64,000 nucleotides of DNA from VFMC01 sp039796935 (GCA_039796935.1 JBDKIV010000131.1:1-64000); one strand, 5' to 3'. Shown: positions 34,148 to 43,551, counted from the first letter of the stretch. Notes: generated by a model from the sequence alone, not told the origin. Translations and numbers: made by a program.

Positions 34148-35794
34148 ATGGAACTCAACATCGCCGTCGTCCACGAAGCCATCGCAGCAGCCGTGCCAGA
34201 GCGCGACTGCCTCGTCTGGCGAGCCCGTCGCCACAGCTGGGCCGAGGTGACCGAGCGGACACGGCGCCTCGCCAACGTCCTGATCGACGCCGGCCTCGGT
34301 GTCCGCCGCGAGCACGGCCTGGCGCCGTGGGAGTCGGGCCAGGACCATCTGGCGCTGTACCTGACCAACGGCAACGAGTACCTCGAGGGAATGCTCGGCG
34401 CGTACAAGGCGAGGGTCGCCCCCTTCAACGTCAACTACCGATACGTGGCCGAGGAGTTGCGGTACCTGTTCGACGACGCCCGGCCCCGGGCGATGATCTT
34501 CCACGCTCGATACGTCCCGATCCTCGAGGAGGTCCTCGCGGCTGTCGAACACCGGCCGGAACTGCTGCTCCAGGTTGCCGACGAGACGGGCAACGAGTTG
34601 CTGCTCGGTGCCCGCGACTACGACGAGGCACTCGCTGCGAGCAGTCCGCAGCCGCCACCCGTCGAGCCGCAACCGGACGACCTGTACCTCGTGTACACGG
34701 GCGGCACCACCGGCATGCCGAAAGGTGTGCTGTGGCGTCAGGCGGACTTCCTGGTGGGAGCGCTCGGGGTCTGCCGCAAGGACGGGACCGACTACGAACG
34801 CCTCGACGAGTTGGTCGAGCGGGCACGCACCACCAACTTGCGCAGCTGTCCCGCCCCGCCGCTCATGCACGGAGCCGCGCACTGGAATGCGATCTCGACC
34901 TGGATGGGTGGCGGCACGGTCGTCATCCAGTCCGACCCGGGACGCCTCGACGCCCGTGACATCCTCGCCACGATCGAACGCGAGCGCGTCACGTCGCTCA
35001 ACATCGTCGGAGACGCATTCGCCCGACCCCTGCTCGAAGAACTCCGCCACCACCACTACGACCTGTCGAGCCTGCGCCACGTGGTGAGCGGCGGCGCAGT
35101 GCTGTCGGGCGCCGTCAAGCGCGAGTTGGAATCACGGATCGCAGGCCTGCAGATCGTCGACATCGTCGGTGGGTCGGAGTCGGGGCGACAGGCGATGGCC
35201 ACGGGAGCCGATCGTCAGAGCTTTGCCCCGTCGAGCGGCGCCGCCGTGTTGAGCAACGACCGGACACGGAGGCTCGCCGCAGGCGACGACGAGATCGGAT
35301 GGCTGGCCCAGACCGGCCGGCTGCCCCGCGGGTACCTGAACGACCAGGCCAAGACGGAGGCCACGTTCCCGGTCATCGAATCGGTGCGGTACGTGGTGGC
35401 CGGTGACCGCGCCCGCATCGCCGAGGACGGTTCGATCATCCTCCTCGGCCGCGAATCCGTCACCATCAACACCGGCGGCGAGAAGGTCTTCGCCGAGGAG
35501 GTCGAGCATGCGCTGAAGCAGCACCCGGCGCTGTACGACGCCCTGGTCGTGGGCCGACCGAGCGACCAGTGGGGCCACGAGGTCGTCGCCATCGTCCGGG
35601 TACGCGACGGCATCGAGGTGGACGACACCGAGTTGATCGTCGAGGCGTCACGCCACATCGCCCGGTACAAACTGCCCAAGGCGATCATCCGTGTCGAGGC
35701 GATCGGCCGCAGCCCGAGCGGCAAACCCGACTACCAGTGGGCCCGTTCGGTGGCACTCGCGGGCCAGCCGCAACCCGGTCGATCGACACCGTGA
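34148..35794 (+). CDS. Acyl-CoA ligase (AMP-forming)
   Basis: 548 residues from ATG 34148 (a GTG at 34106 would add 14 residues). ANL-family motifs: the P-loop-like YLVYTGGTTGMPKGVLWR near residue 190, the adenine-binding VDIVGGSESGRQA near 340, and the hinge region VITINTGGEKVFAEEVEHAL, followed by the catalytic Lys region SPSGKPDYQWAR. The order matches FadD-type ligases of long-chain, sterol side-chain or aromatic acids. It is overlapped at its stop by the next gene (GTGA) and preceded by the TetR regulator. Confidence 0.88.
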   Translation: MELNIAVVHEAIAAAVPERDCLVWRARRHSWAEVTERTRRLANVLIDAGLGVRREHGLAPWESGQDHLALYLTNGNEYLEGMLGAYKARVAPFNVNYRYVAEELRYLFDDARPRAMIFHARYVPILEEVLAAVEHRPELLLQVADETGNELLLGARDYDEALAASSPQPPPVEPQPDDLYLVYTGGTTGMPKGVLWRQADFLVGALGVCRKDGTDYERLDELVERARTTNLRSCPAPPLMHGAAHWNAISTWMGGGTVVIQSDPGRLDARDILATIERERVTSLNIVGDAFARPLLEELRHHHYDLSSLRHVVSGGAVLSGAVKRELESRIAGLQIVDIVGGSESGRQAMATGADRQSFAPSSGAAVLSNDRTRRLAAGDDEIGWLAQTGRLPRGYLNDQAKTEATFPVIESVRYVVAGDRARIAEDGSIILLGRESVTINTGGEKVFAEEVEHALKQHPALYDALVVGRPSDQWGHEVVAIVRVRDGIEVDDTELIVEASRHIARYKLPKAIIRVEAIGRSPSGKPDYQWARSVALAGQPQPGRSTP

Positions 35795-37476
35795 CCCGGT
35801 CGGCGGCGACACGGTCGGCGGCAACACGGTCGGCGGCGCATCGCCCACGTCATCCCCGCCTGATCGCAGTGCTCGCCGCGGTGACGCTGCTCGGGGCGTG
35901 CCGTGCCGAGCAACCGACCGTCGACGCCACGACCATCGACGCCACGACCATGGCCGAACGGGCCGTCGACGACACCCCGTCGACCACGACGCGCGCTCGA
36001 TCCCTCGGCACGACGACGCAGCCGACACGATCGACGCAGCCGACGGCGATCGAGCCCGTCTCGGTCAGTGGCCCCCTCGAGGGCGGCGACGGGCCGGCGA
36101 ACGGGCTCGCCGATCAACTCGAAGCCGTCGGCTACACCGAGACCGAGTGGGCGGTCGAAGGGGCCGCCACGGCGTACCGCCCGCTCGGACGGACCCCCGG
36201 CAACGGCCGATGGACCGTGACGCCGACCACGGTGGCACCGTTTCGCACCCGGATCCTGGTCCGTCGTCCCGACGCGCCACGCTTCAGCGGCACGGTGATC
36301 GTCGAGTGGCTCAACGTGAGTGCCGGCTTCGACTCGCACCCCGACTGGACCTACACGGCCGACGAGATCGTTCGATCCGGCCACGCCTGGGTGGGCGTGT
36401 CGGCGCAGGCCGTCGGGGTCGGCGGCGGGACCGACGCACTCGGCCGACCCGCAGGCGGTGGGCTGATGGCGGCGTCACCCGAGCGGTACGGGCGACTCGT
36501 GCACCCCGGCGACGCCTACTCGTTCGACATCTTCACCCAGGCGGCCAGGGCGCTCGAGCACCATGACGGTCCGGCACCACTCGGCGACCTGCGCATCGAC
36601 CGGATCATCGCCATCGGCGCCTCGCAGTCGGCGTTCTTCCTGTCGACCTACGTCAACGCCGTCCAGCCGCTGACCGGGCAGTTCGATGGCTTCCTCGTCC
36701 ACAGCCGCGGACGCCCCGTCGCATCACTCGACGGCAGGGGCAACCTCGGGCCGACCGACTCGCCGACCGTGCAGATTCGCGACGACCTCGACCAACCGGT
36801 GATGATCGTCGCCGCCGAGAACGACCTGACGATCCTCGAGTACGCACAGGCGCGTCAACCGGACGGTGCCACGGTGCGGACCTGGGAGATCGCCGGGACC
36901 GCTCACGCCGACGAGTACCTCGTGCGCACCTCGGCCGGCCTCGGCGCCGACGTCGACGTCGGCGCCCTGCTCGGCTGCACGACACCCCTCAACGACGGGC
37001 CGCACGGCGAGGTGCTCCGCGCCGCCCTGCGACATCTGGTCGTCTGGGCGGGCGGTGGACCGCCACCGCCACCGGTGCCACGGATCGAACTGGCGTCGCT
37101 GCGACCCGCCGTGATCGCACGCGACGACACGGGCATCGCGCTCGGCGGAGTTCGCACGCCACACGTCGACGTCCCGACGACGATCCTCACCGGCGATCCG
37201 GCGCCCGACGCCGCTGCGTTCTGCGTGCTGTTCGGGCAGACACTGCCGATCGACCCGGCAGTGCTCGCGAGTCGCTACCCGAGCGCCGGTCGCTATCTCG
37301 AGCTCGTCACGGCATCGCTCGATGCCGCGGTCGAACTCGGGGTCATCCTGGTCGACGACGCCGCGGCCGTGCTCGATCAAGCCCGAAGTCGCTCGATGAT
37401 GTTCGAGGTGACGCGATCGACCGCCGGGTCGCCCAAGGCGAACACCCAGTCGGTGGTCCCGACCGTCACGACCTGA
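35791..37476 (+). CDS. Exported alpha/beta-hydrolase-domain lipoprotein
   Basis: 561 residues. The first residues are three TRSAA repeats, then a lipoprotein signal LIAVLAAVTLLGAC (Cys about 36) and a Thr-rich linker. The remainder matches the alpha/beta hydrolase domain family found in Actinomycetota: FSGTVIVEWLNVSAGFD, nucleophile elbow IGASQSAFFLSTYVN, acidic region AENDLTILEYAQ and the His in IAGTAHADEYLV. Its substrate is unknown. The GTG start overlaps the ligase stop; the signal peptide could also begin later, since the repeats look like a slippage-made N-terminal extension. Its last 100 bp overlap the convergent gene. Confidence 0.75.
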   Translation: MTRSAATRSAATRSAAHRPRHPRLIAVLAAVTLLGACRAEQPTVDATTIDATTMAERAVDDTPSTTTRARSLGTTTQPTRSTQPTAIEPVSVSGPLEGGDGPANGLADQLEAVGYTETEWAVEGAATAYRPLGRTPGNGRWTVTPTTVAPFRTRILVRRPDAPRFSGTVIVEWLNVSAGFDSHPDWTYTADEIVRSGHAWVGVSAQAVGVGGGTDALGRPAGGGLMAASPERYGRLVHPGDAYSFDIFTQAARALEHHDGPAPLGDLRIDRIIAIGASQSAFFLSTYVNAVQPLTGQFDGFLVHSRGRPVASLDGRGNLGPTDSPTVQIRDDLDQPVMIVAAENDLTILEYAQARQPDGATVRTWEIAGTAHADEYLVRTSAGLGADVDVGALLGCTTPLNDGPHGEVLRAALRHLVVWAGGGPPPPPVPRIELASLRPAVIARDDTGIALGGVRTPHVDVPTTILTGDPAPDAAAFCVLFGQTLPIDPAVLASRYPSAGRYLELVTASLDAAVELGVILVDDAAAVLDQARSRSMMFEVTRSTAGSPKANTQSVVPTVTT

Positions 37477-38903
37477 CCTCCGCCGTCGAAGGGCCGGCAG
37501 GTGAGCATCACCGCAGCACCGTGGCGCACACGGTCGATCGAGTCGTCACTCGTGTCGCCGTACAACCGCTCGGCGATGAAGTCCATGTCGACCTGACTGC
37601 CCGGCGTGAACGAGGCCGACGCCGGGTACCCGTCGGCACCGAGGTTCGACGCCGGAGCGAACGCCACCACCTCGGTGTGTGCGGGCGCATCGGCGAGTGC
37701 CGAGAAGGGCAGCCCGTACTCGTCCAAGCCCAAGCGGCACCCGGCGGTCTCGTACCCGACGGCACCGTCGCGTGCCCCGAGCAGATCGCCGTACGACAGG
37801 CCCGTTCCCTCGAACATCCAGTGGCGGTCGCGGTAGACGGTGAACCCTCCCGATGTGCGCGGCGTGGAACGCCCGTACCTGCTGTACAGCCCGTAGGCAG
37901 AACCAGCCCCGAGGAACCTCCACTCGGGACGTCCCACCAGCGGATCGCACCACATGCCGCTCATCGAGCGTTCGTCCGACGTCCCGACGACCGGGTCGCG
38001 GCGATGTGCCGAATACTTGTACGCCGTCATGGTCCGACCCGTCGGGTCGAACCGGACCTGCCAGAACATGGTGTTGCCCGAGAAGCTCGCGTAGTTGCCG
38101 CCCCGCGCCACATGGCGCTCGATGCCGTCGCGCTGCGCGCCCGACCAGTACTCGTCGTGGCCGACCCCGAGCACCAGCGGGTACCCGGACGTGATCGACG
38201 GGTCGCGTTCGAGGTCACTCGACACTGCGACGTCGAGGGTGAGCCCGCGGCGAGCGGCCCAGTCGACGAAACGTCGCTCGTACGTGAACCATCCCGTCGA
38301 GCCGATGTACGCCGCGTAGCCGTGCTCGAACCGGAACCGCTGCAGTCGCTGGCCGTCGACGTCGGGCTCTTCGCCGTCTCTCGTCGGCGGGCTCTTGCGA
38401 TCGTCGCGCTCGGTGTGCGGGCGCACGATCAACCCGCGGCCGTACGGTCGGTCGAAGCTGACCTCGTGGCCGCCCGTGTAGAGGCTCCGCCCGCCCCAGT
38501 TGTTGTAGGCGTTGTAGGTGTTGGTGGCCAGCACCAGCAGGACGTCGGAGGTGGGGCGCGGCGCCCGAACCACGAACATCGCATGGCCGACGGCCCGGTC
38601 GTGGACGGCGCCGTGGGCACGTAGCGTGACGATGTACACCCCGCTCGGCCAGTCGTTCGGTACGGGGATGTGAACACCGACCGGCCAGTGGCATCCGTGC
38701 GCATCCGCGTCGTCGGGGGTGTGGTGTGCCTCGCCCTTCAGCGAGGCGGCCGACCAGACGACACCCGTGCCGTACCGGACGACCTCGACGTCGTAGGTGC
38801 CGGTCGCGCACCACACGTGCAAGCGCACCGTCTCGCCGGGCAGGTAGCTCGACGCGTCGCAGTAGGCCTCGACCGCGTCGAAGTGGGTGACGTCATCAGC
38901 CAT
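37377..38903 (-). CDS. N,N-dimethylformamidase large-subunit-like protein
   Basis: 508 residues. It matches the N,N-dimethylformamidase beta-subunit-like family: an N-terminal beta domain (SYLPGETVRLHVWCATGTYDVEVVRYG), then DVLLVLATNTYNAYNNWGG, LVLGVGHDEYWSGAQRDG and YASFSGNTMFWQVR. DMFase splits dimethylformamide to formate and dimethylamine with a separate small subunit; no small-subunit gene is visible, and most family members are uncharacterised, so amidase activity is only a suggestion. The ATG is supported by TAGCGT 6 nt upstream. It ends inside the convergent hydrolase gene, overlapping by 100 bp. Confidence 0.75.
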   Translation of the reverse strand: MADDVTHFDAVEAYCDASSYLPGETVRLHVWCATGTYDVEVVRYGTGVVWSAASLKGEAHHTPDDADAHGCHWPVGVHIPVPNDWPSGVYIVTLRAHGAVHDRAVGHAMFVVRAPRPTSDVLLVLATNTYNAYNNWGGRSLYTGGHEVSFDRPYGRGLIVRPHTERDDRKSPPTRDGEEPDVDGQRLQRFRFEHGYAAYIGSTGWFTYERRFVDWAARRGLTLDVAVSSDLERDPSITSGYPLVLGVGHDEYWSGAQRDGIERHVARGGNYASFSGNTMFWQVRFDPTGRTMTAYKYSAHRRDPVVGTSDERSMSGMWCDPLVGRPEWRFLGAGSAYGLYSRYGRSTPRTSGGFTVYRDRHWMFEGTGLSYGDLLGARDGAVGYETAGCRLGLDEYGLPFSALADAPAHTEVVAFAPASNLGADGYPASASFTPGSQVDMDFIAERLYGDTSDDSIDRVRHGAAVMLTCRPFDGGGQVVTVGTTDWVFALGDPAVDRVTSNIIERLRA

Positions 38904-38909
38904 CGGCGA

Positions 38910-38915
38910 ACGCTA
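38910..38915 (-). promoter_or_regulatory. -10 hexamer TAGCGT, leaderless DMFase-like gene
   Basis: TAGCGT on the minus strand ends 6 nt before the ATG at 38903. Confidence 0.5.
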
Positions 38916-38924
38916 CCGCGCCGG

Positions 38925-40535
38925 TCATCGGTCGATGTCGGCAACCACCTGTCGCGCGGCGAGGCGCCCCGGACCACCCGTCACGCACCCACCCGGATGC
39001 GTTCCCGAGCCGCACTGGTAGTACCCCCGGATCGGCGTGCGGTACTGGTTCCATCCGGGTGCCGGACGGAACAGGTACATCTGCGGCGACAGCAACTCAC
39101 CCGCGAAGATGTTGCCCTCCGACAGGCCCACCACGCGTTCGATGTCGAGCGGCGTCACCACCTCTCGGTGGAGCACCAGATCGCCGAACCCGGGGAAGAA
39201 CGACTCCAGCGTCGACTGCACGGTGTCGCCGAGTCTCAGGCGTTCGCTGTCCCAGTCACCTCCGCGCAGGTGGTACGGCGTGTAATGGACGAAGCACGAC
39301 ATCACATGCTTGCCGGCCGGGGCCATCTCCGGATCGATCATCGACTGGATGCAACCGTCGATGTACGGCCGACTCGAGTACCAGCCGTACTTGCCCTCGT
39401 CGAAGGCCCGCTCGAGATAGTCCATCGAGGGGGCGACGTTGACGAAGCCGCCGTACTGGTCGGTTCGGCCAGCGAGCGACGGATAGACGGGAAGTGCGTC
39501 GAGCGCGAAGTTGACCTTCGACGACGTCCCCTGGAAGCGGAACCGGCGGATGTCATCGACCAGGTCGCCAGGCAACTCGGACGGCTCGACCAGGTCGAGG
39601 AAGGTCCGCCGCGGGTCGAGCGCACTGACCACGACGGGCGCTCGGAGCTCGGTCCCGTCGGCGAGCGCGACACCGGTCACCCGGCCCCCGAACGTGAGGA
39701 CACGGTCGACCGATGCCCCCAGCCGGATCTCGACCCCGAGCGCCCGGGCGGCCCGGGCGATCACCTGCGTGAGGCCACCGTTGCCGCCTCGATGGAAGCC
39801 CCAGCTGCCCAGATGGCCGTCGTCTTCGCCGATGTTGTGATAAAGCAGGACGAGACCGGAGCCCTGCGAGCGTGGGCCGACCTTGGTCCCGATGATGCCC
39901 GACGACGCCAGCAGGCCCTTCAACACATCGCTCTCGAAGTAGTCGTCGAGGAAGTCCGCTGCACTCCCCGTCAGCAGTCGCACCGTGTTGTGCAAGACCT
40001 GCTTCGGCAGGCCGCGCAGGTGGCGGCCGACCGCTGCCAGTCGCATCACCTCGTCGGGGTCGTCGCTGAACACGTCGGGGGGCACGTCGTCGAACAACGG
40101 ACGAACGGCGCGCACCACGTCGGCGATGTCGCGCGAGTAGCGCGGATAGGCGGCCGCGTCGGCCCGAGAGTGCCGAGCGATCTGATCGGCGTTCGCCCGG
40201 TCGTCGCGGCCGAGCAACAGATGATCGCCGTTGTCCATCGGGGCGAACGAGGTGGCGATCGGGAAGGTCTGGTACCCGTGGCGGACCAGATCGAGCTCGG
40301 TCACCACCTCGGGCCGCAAGAGGCTGACCGCATACGAGAAGGTCGTGAAGTGAAAGCCGGGGTGCAGTTCTTCGGTGATGGCTGCGCCACCCACCACGTC
40401 GCGTCGCTCGAGCACGAGCGTCCGGAGGCCGGCCTTGGCCAGGTATGCGGCGTGGACCAGGCCGTTGTGGCCGCCACCGACCACGATCGCGTCGTACTCG
40501 TTGCCCGCCTGTTGCCCGCCGTGAACGTCGCTCAT
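38925..40535 (-). CDS. FAD-dependent oxidoreductase, phytoene-dehydrogenase/PYROXD2-like
   Basis: 536 residues. The FAD motif AIVVGGGHNGLVHAAYLAKA is at the N-terminus, followed by ERRDVVGGAA; the C-terminal motif QCGSGTHPGGCVTGGPGRLA is that of the CrtI-like/PYROXD2 branch, not of the two carotenoid desaturases in this window. Proteins of this group are often called phytoene dehydrogenases, but function is unproven. ATG 40535 was chosen over 40544, three codons earlier. It ends 21 bp before the DMFase-like gene on the same strand. Confidence 0.8.
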   Translation of the reverse strand: MSDVHGGQQAGNEYDAIVVGGGHNGLVHAAYLAKAGLRTLVLERRDVVGGAAITEELHPGFHFTTFSYAVSLLRPEVVTELDLVRHGYQTFPIATSFAPMDNGDHLLLGRDDRANADQIARHSRADAAAYPRYSRDIADVVRAVRPLFDDVPPDVFSDDPDEVMRLAAVGRHLRGLPKQVLHNTVRLLTGSAADFLDDYFESDVLKGLLASSGIIGTKVGPRSQGSGLVLLYHNIGEDDGHLGSWGFHRGGNGGLTQVIARAARALGVEIRLGASVDRVLTFGGRVTGVALADGTELRAPVVVSALDPRRTFLDLVEPSELPGDLVDDIRRFRFQGTSSKVNFALDALPVYPSLAGRTDQYGGFVNVAPSMDYLERAFDEGKYGWYSSRPYIDGCIQSMIDPEMAPAGKHVMSCFVHYTPYHLRGGDWDSERLRLGDTVQSTLESFFPGFGDLVLHREVVTPLDIERVVGLSEGNIFAGELLSPQMYLFRPAPGWNQYRTPIRGYYQCGSGTHPGGCVTGGPGRLAARQVVADIDR

Positions 40536-40619
40536 CGATCGCATCTTCGCACGGCCGCACGGGATTTCGGTCCACCGTCACCTCGCCCGGTATCGTCGGG
40601 CGACCCCCGGAGGACCACG

Positions 40620-41186
40620 TTGGACGCATTCCTCATCAGCTTCGGCATCATCTTCGTAGCCGAGCTGGGCGACAAGAGCCAGCTCATGGCGATGACCTTC
40701 GCGGCCCGCTACCGAGCCGTGACGATCCTGCTCGCGATCACCGCAGCGACCGCCGTCGTGCATCTCGTCAGCGTGATGCTCGGTGCAGCCGTCGGCGTCG
40801 CGCTCCCCACGAAGGCCATCTCGGTGCTGGCCGGAGTCGCCTTCCTGGGCTTCGCCGCATGGACGCTCCGCGGCGACGAACTCGACGACGACGACGAAGC
40901 CCGCGCCGCCAACGGCCGTCGCTCGGTGTTCTGGAGCGTCGCCATCGCCTTCTTCCTGGCCGAACTCGGCGACAAGACGATGCTCGCCACGGTGACGCTG
41001 GCCACCGACAACGGGCTCGTCGGCACCTGGCTCGGTTCGACCCTCGGGATGGTCGCCGCCGACGCGCTCGCCATCGTCGTCGGGCAACAGCTCGGCTCGC
41101 GACTGCCCGAGCGCACCATCAAGGTCGGTGCAGCCGTGATCTTCGTCGTCTTCGGTCTGGTACTGATCGTGGACGGGCTGCGCTGA
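40620..41186 (+). CDS. TMEM165/GDT1 family cation transporter
   Basis: 188 residues with six membrane segments in two inverted halves. Each half carries the family signature: VAELGDKSQLMAMTFA near residue 12 and LAELGDKTMLATVTLA near residue 115. Family members move Mn2+ or Ca2+ against H+ and protect against manganese excess. The start is a TTG at 40620 preceded by the strong ribosome site GGAGG with 7-nt spacing, one of few clear ribosome sites in the window. No Mn riboswitch could be seen in the short upstream gap. Confidence 0.88.
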   Translation: MDAFLISFGIIFVAELGDKSQLMAMTFAARYRAVTILLAITAATAVVHLVSVMLGAAVGVALPTKAISVLAGVAFLGFAAWTLRGDELDDDDEARAANGRRSVFWSVAIAFFLAELGDKTMLATVTLATDNGLVGTWLGSTLGMVAADALAIVVGQQLGSRLPERTIKVGAAVIFVVFGLVLIVDGLR

Positions 41187-41195
41187 ACCGGGCTG

Positions 41196-42188
41196 TCACG
41201 CCCCGAGCAGCAGACCGAGCTGGCGCCGCCACTCGACCGAACACTTGTCGGCCTGGACGCTGACGAGCGTGGTCTGGTCGAGCGGCAGGACACCACCGAG
41301 CCGTTCGAGCATCACCTTGTCCTCGGCACCGATGGCCAGGTCGAGCTGGATCACCTCGTCGGCCGCCACCGAGAAATCGTCGTTGCGCCAGACCACGAAC
41401 GTGAAGTACGAGGTGACGTCGTCGATCGGGGTCGACAGCAGCAGCAGGATGTGCTCGAGCCCCGAGTCGTAGCGGATGGTGCTGCGGCACGTGAAGGGCA
41501 GGTTGAATCCCGAGCTCATCGCACGGTGCACGACCGGCTCGTCGTTGCCGCTGGCGATGGTGCCGACCGATCGGTTGTTGGCGATCACCTCGTAGCGGTA
41601 GCCGAAGAAGTCCTCGTCGAGTTGCTGCATCTCGAGCTTCGGCACCTGCGTGTCCTGGGCGCGGCCGAACGTCCCGGTGTGCACGTACGGGAAGTGGGTG
41701 ATGTCGAGGAAGTTGTCGACCATCCGGGTGGCGGACACCTTCCACATCTCGACGGGAGTGTTGATGCGACGGAACGACGGGTCGCTCTCGTGCGCGATCT
41801 CGGGGATCCGAGCCCGGGGCTCGCCGAGGCACAACCACACGAGCCCGTACCGCTCGGCGCAGTGATACGGCTGCATGTGCGCCCGGGGCGGCGCCGGCAC
41901 ACCATCGCTCGCCGACGGGACCCGAACGCACCGACCACCCTGATCGAAGGTCCACCCGTGGTACGGACACACGATGCACCCGTCCTCGACGACACCGGGC
42001 GACAGCGGCGACTCGCGATGGGGGCAGCGATCGGCGAGTGCGGCGACAGCGCCGTCGGCCCCTCGCCAGAGCACCACGTCATCGCCGAGCAGGCGCACGG
42101 CGTGCGGCCCGGCCGTGACGTCGAGCGAACGGGCGACAGCGAACCAACTGTCACGGAGTGGGGGGGCGCTGCACAGCTCACGACTCAC
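41196..42188 (-). CDS. Rieske oxygenase, VanA/PaO-like
   Basis: 330 residues. The [2Fe-2S] Rieske site is complete: RCPHRESPL and VCPYHGWTF near residues 50 and 70. The mononuclear iron site is in MVDNFLDITHFPYVHTG near residue 165. The layout fits monooxygenases that demethylate or hydroxylate methoxy- or N-methyl aromatic compounds (vanillate O-demethylase, NdmA types). A reductase is not present nearby. GTG 42188 was chosen because TAGGGT lies 7 nt upstream. It is divergent from the first amidohydrolase gene and belongs to the catabolic island by position. Confidence 0.86.
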   Translation of the reverse strand: MSRELCSAPPLRDSWFAVARSLDVTAGPHAVRLLGDDVVLWRGADGAVAALADRCPHRESPLSPGVVEDGCIVCPYHGWTFDQGGRCVRVPSASDGVPAPPRAHMQPYHCAERYGLVWLCLGEPRARIPEIAHESDPSFRRINTPVEMWKVSATRMVDNFLDITHFPYVHTGTFGRAQDTQVPKLEMQQLDEDFFGYRYEVIANNRSVGTIASGNDEPVVHRAMSSGFNLPFTCRSTIRYDSGLEHILLLLSTPIDDVTSYFTFVVWRNDDFSVAADEVIQLDLAIGAEDKVMLERLGGVLPLDQTTLVSVQADKCSVEWRRQLGLLLGA

Positions 42189-42195
42189 ACGTGCC

Positions 42196-42201
42196 ACCCT
42201 A
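42196..42201 (-). promoter_or_regulatory. -10 hexamer TAGGGT, leaderless Rieske gene
   Basis: TAGGGT on the minus strand ends 7 nt before the GTG at 42188. On the plus strand CACCCT at 42195-42200 lies 7 nt before the GTG of the divergent amidohydrolase gene, so the two promoters overlap. Confidence 0.5.
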
Positions 42202-42207
42202 GTGAGC

Positions 42208-43551
42208 GTGCGCTTGCTTGTCAGAGGTTCCGCCGTCATCACGATGAACAGCACCCGTGAGGTCCTGAGCGACGGTGCCGTGCTCGTCGACGGCGACCTG
42301 ATCGCGGCTGTCGGCCCCTACCGCGACCTCCGTGCGGACCACCCGGACGCACAGGTGATCGGCACTGCCGACTCCGTCGTGACCCCCGGCTACGTCAACG
42401 CGCACCAGCACCTCACCGGCGATCGACTCGTGCACAGCTGCATTCCCGACGCGATCGATTCGCACACGGCGATCTTCGACTGGGCCGTTCCGATCCACGC
42501 TGCGCACACCGCCGACGACGACGAGCTCTCGGCCTCGCTCGCACTCGTCGAGGCCGTCGGCAATGGCATCACCTGCACCGTCGAACCAGGCACCGTGGCG
42601 CACCCCGACCGGGTGATGGCCGCGCTGCGGACGGTGGGAGTGCGCGGCACCATCGGCCGCTGGGCGTGGGACGTCGACGATGCCCCGTTCGCCGCACCCG
42701 CATCCGTCGTCGTCGAGCAGCTCGAGGCCCTCATCGACGCCGCCGAGGCAGAGCCGCTCATCTCGCCGTGGGTCACGCTCGTGGGGCACGACCTCATGTC
42801 TGACACGCTGGTCGAAGCTGCGGCCGACCTCGCGCGCCGACGGAAGGTCCGCATGACCTACCACATCTCTCCGTCCCCGTCCGATGCCGTGGCGTATCTC
42901 GAGCGGACCGGCAGACGGCCGCTCGTGCATCTCGACGGTCTCGGCGCGCTCGGCCCCGACGTCCTGCTCGGCCACGCGGTCCATCTCGACGATGCCGAGC
43001 TCGACCTCGCGCTCGAACGCGACGCTGCGATCGCGAGCTGTCCATGGGCGTACCTGCGCCTCGCGCAGGGCATCACCGCCGGTGGTCGTCACGGCGAGTT
43101 CGTCCGGCGAGGGGGGAGGCTCGCGCTCGGGTGCGACGCCGAGAACGCTGGCGACGCGGTCGACGTGCTGCGTGCGGCGGCGTTGTTCGTCGGTCTGGCG
43201 CGAGACCGCGCCCTCGACCCGCTGTCGTTCACGGCGAACGACGCGCTCGAGCTCGCCACCATCCGCGGTGCGCGAGCAATCGGGATGGACGATCGGATCG
43301 GTTCGATCGAGGTCGGCAAGCAGGCCGACATCGTCGTGCACGACACATCGGGACCCCAGTGGCAGCCCCGTTCGACCGATCCGGTTCGCCAGTTGATCTG
43401 GGCATCGGACGGGCGCTCGGTCAGTGACGTCGTCGTCGCCGGACGTGTCGTGGTCCGTGGAGGAGTCTGTGTCACCGTCGACGTGCGGGCGTTGTACGAG
43501 GCAGCCGCCGAGCGGAGTGTGTCGCTGCTGCGGCAAGCCGGTCACGGCTGA
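42208..43551 (+). CDS. Amidohydrolase, cytosine/8-oxoguanine/triazine deaminase type
   Basis: 447 residues. The amidohydrolase barrel has the metal pair in GYVNAHQHLTGD near residue 60, metal His in RMTYHISPSPSDAV and LLGHAVHLDDAELDLA, and the Asp in LALGCDAENAGDAVD near residue 310; the last part is the usual ITMN/IGSIEVGKQADIVVHD composite domain. This branch deaminates or dechlorinates N-heterocycles (5'-methylthioadenosine, 8-oxoguanine, guanine, atrazine). It is a relative of the second amidohydrolase at 46044. GTG 42208 was chosen by CACCCT 7 nt upstream; GTG 42202 is possible. Confidence 0.86.
   Translation: MRLLVRGSAVITMNSTREVLSDGAVLVDGDLIAAVGPYRDLRADHPDAQVIGTADSVVTPGYVNAHQHLTGDRLVHSCIPDAIDSHTAIFDWAVPIHAAHTADDDELSASLALVEAVGNGITCTVEPGTVAHPDRVMAALRTVGVRGTIGRWAWDVDDAPFAAPASVVVEQLEALIDAAEAEPLISPWVTLVGHDLMSDTLVEAAADLARRRKVRMTYHISPSPSDAVAYLERTGRRPLVHLDGLGALGPDVLLGHAVHLDDAELDLALERDAAIASCPWAYLRLAQGITAGGRHGEFVRRGGRLALGCDAENAGDAVDVLRAAALFVGLARDRALDPLSFTANDALELATIRGARAIGMDDRIGSIEVGKQADIVVHDTSGPQWQPRSTDPVRQLIWASDGRSVSDVVVAGRVVVRGGVCVTVDVRALYEAAAERSVSLLRQAGHG

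Noticed and set aside
40545..40619. Manganese (yybP-ykoY) riboswitch before the TMEM165/GDT1 gene
   Set aside because: The gap is only about 75 bp and no conserved riboswitch core was seen.
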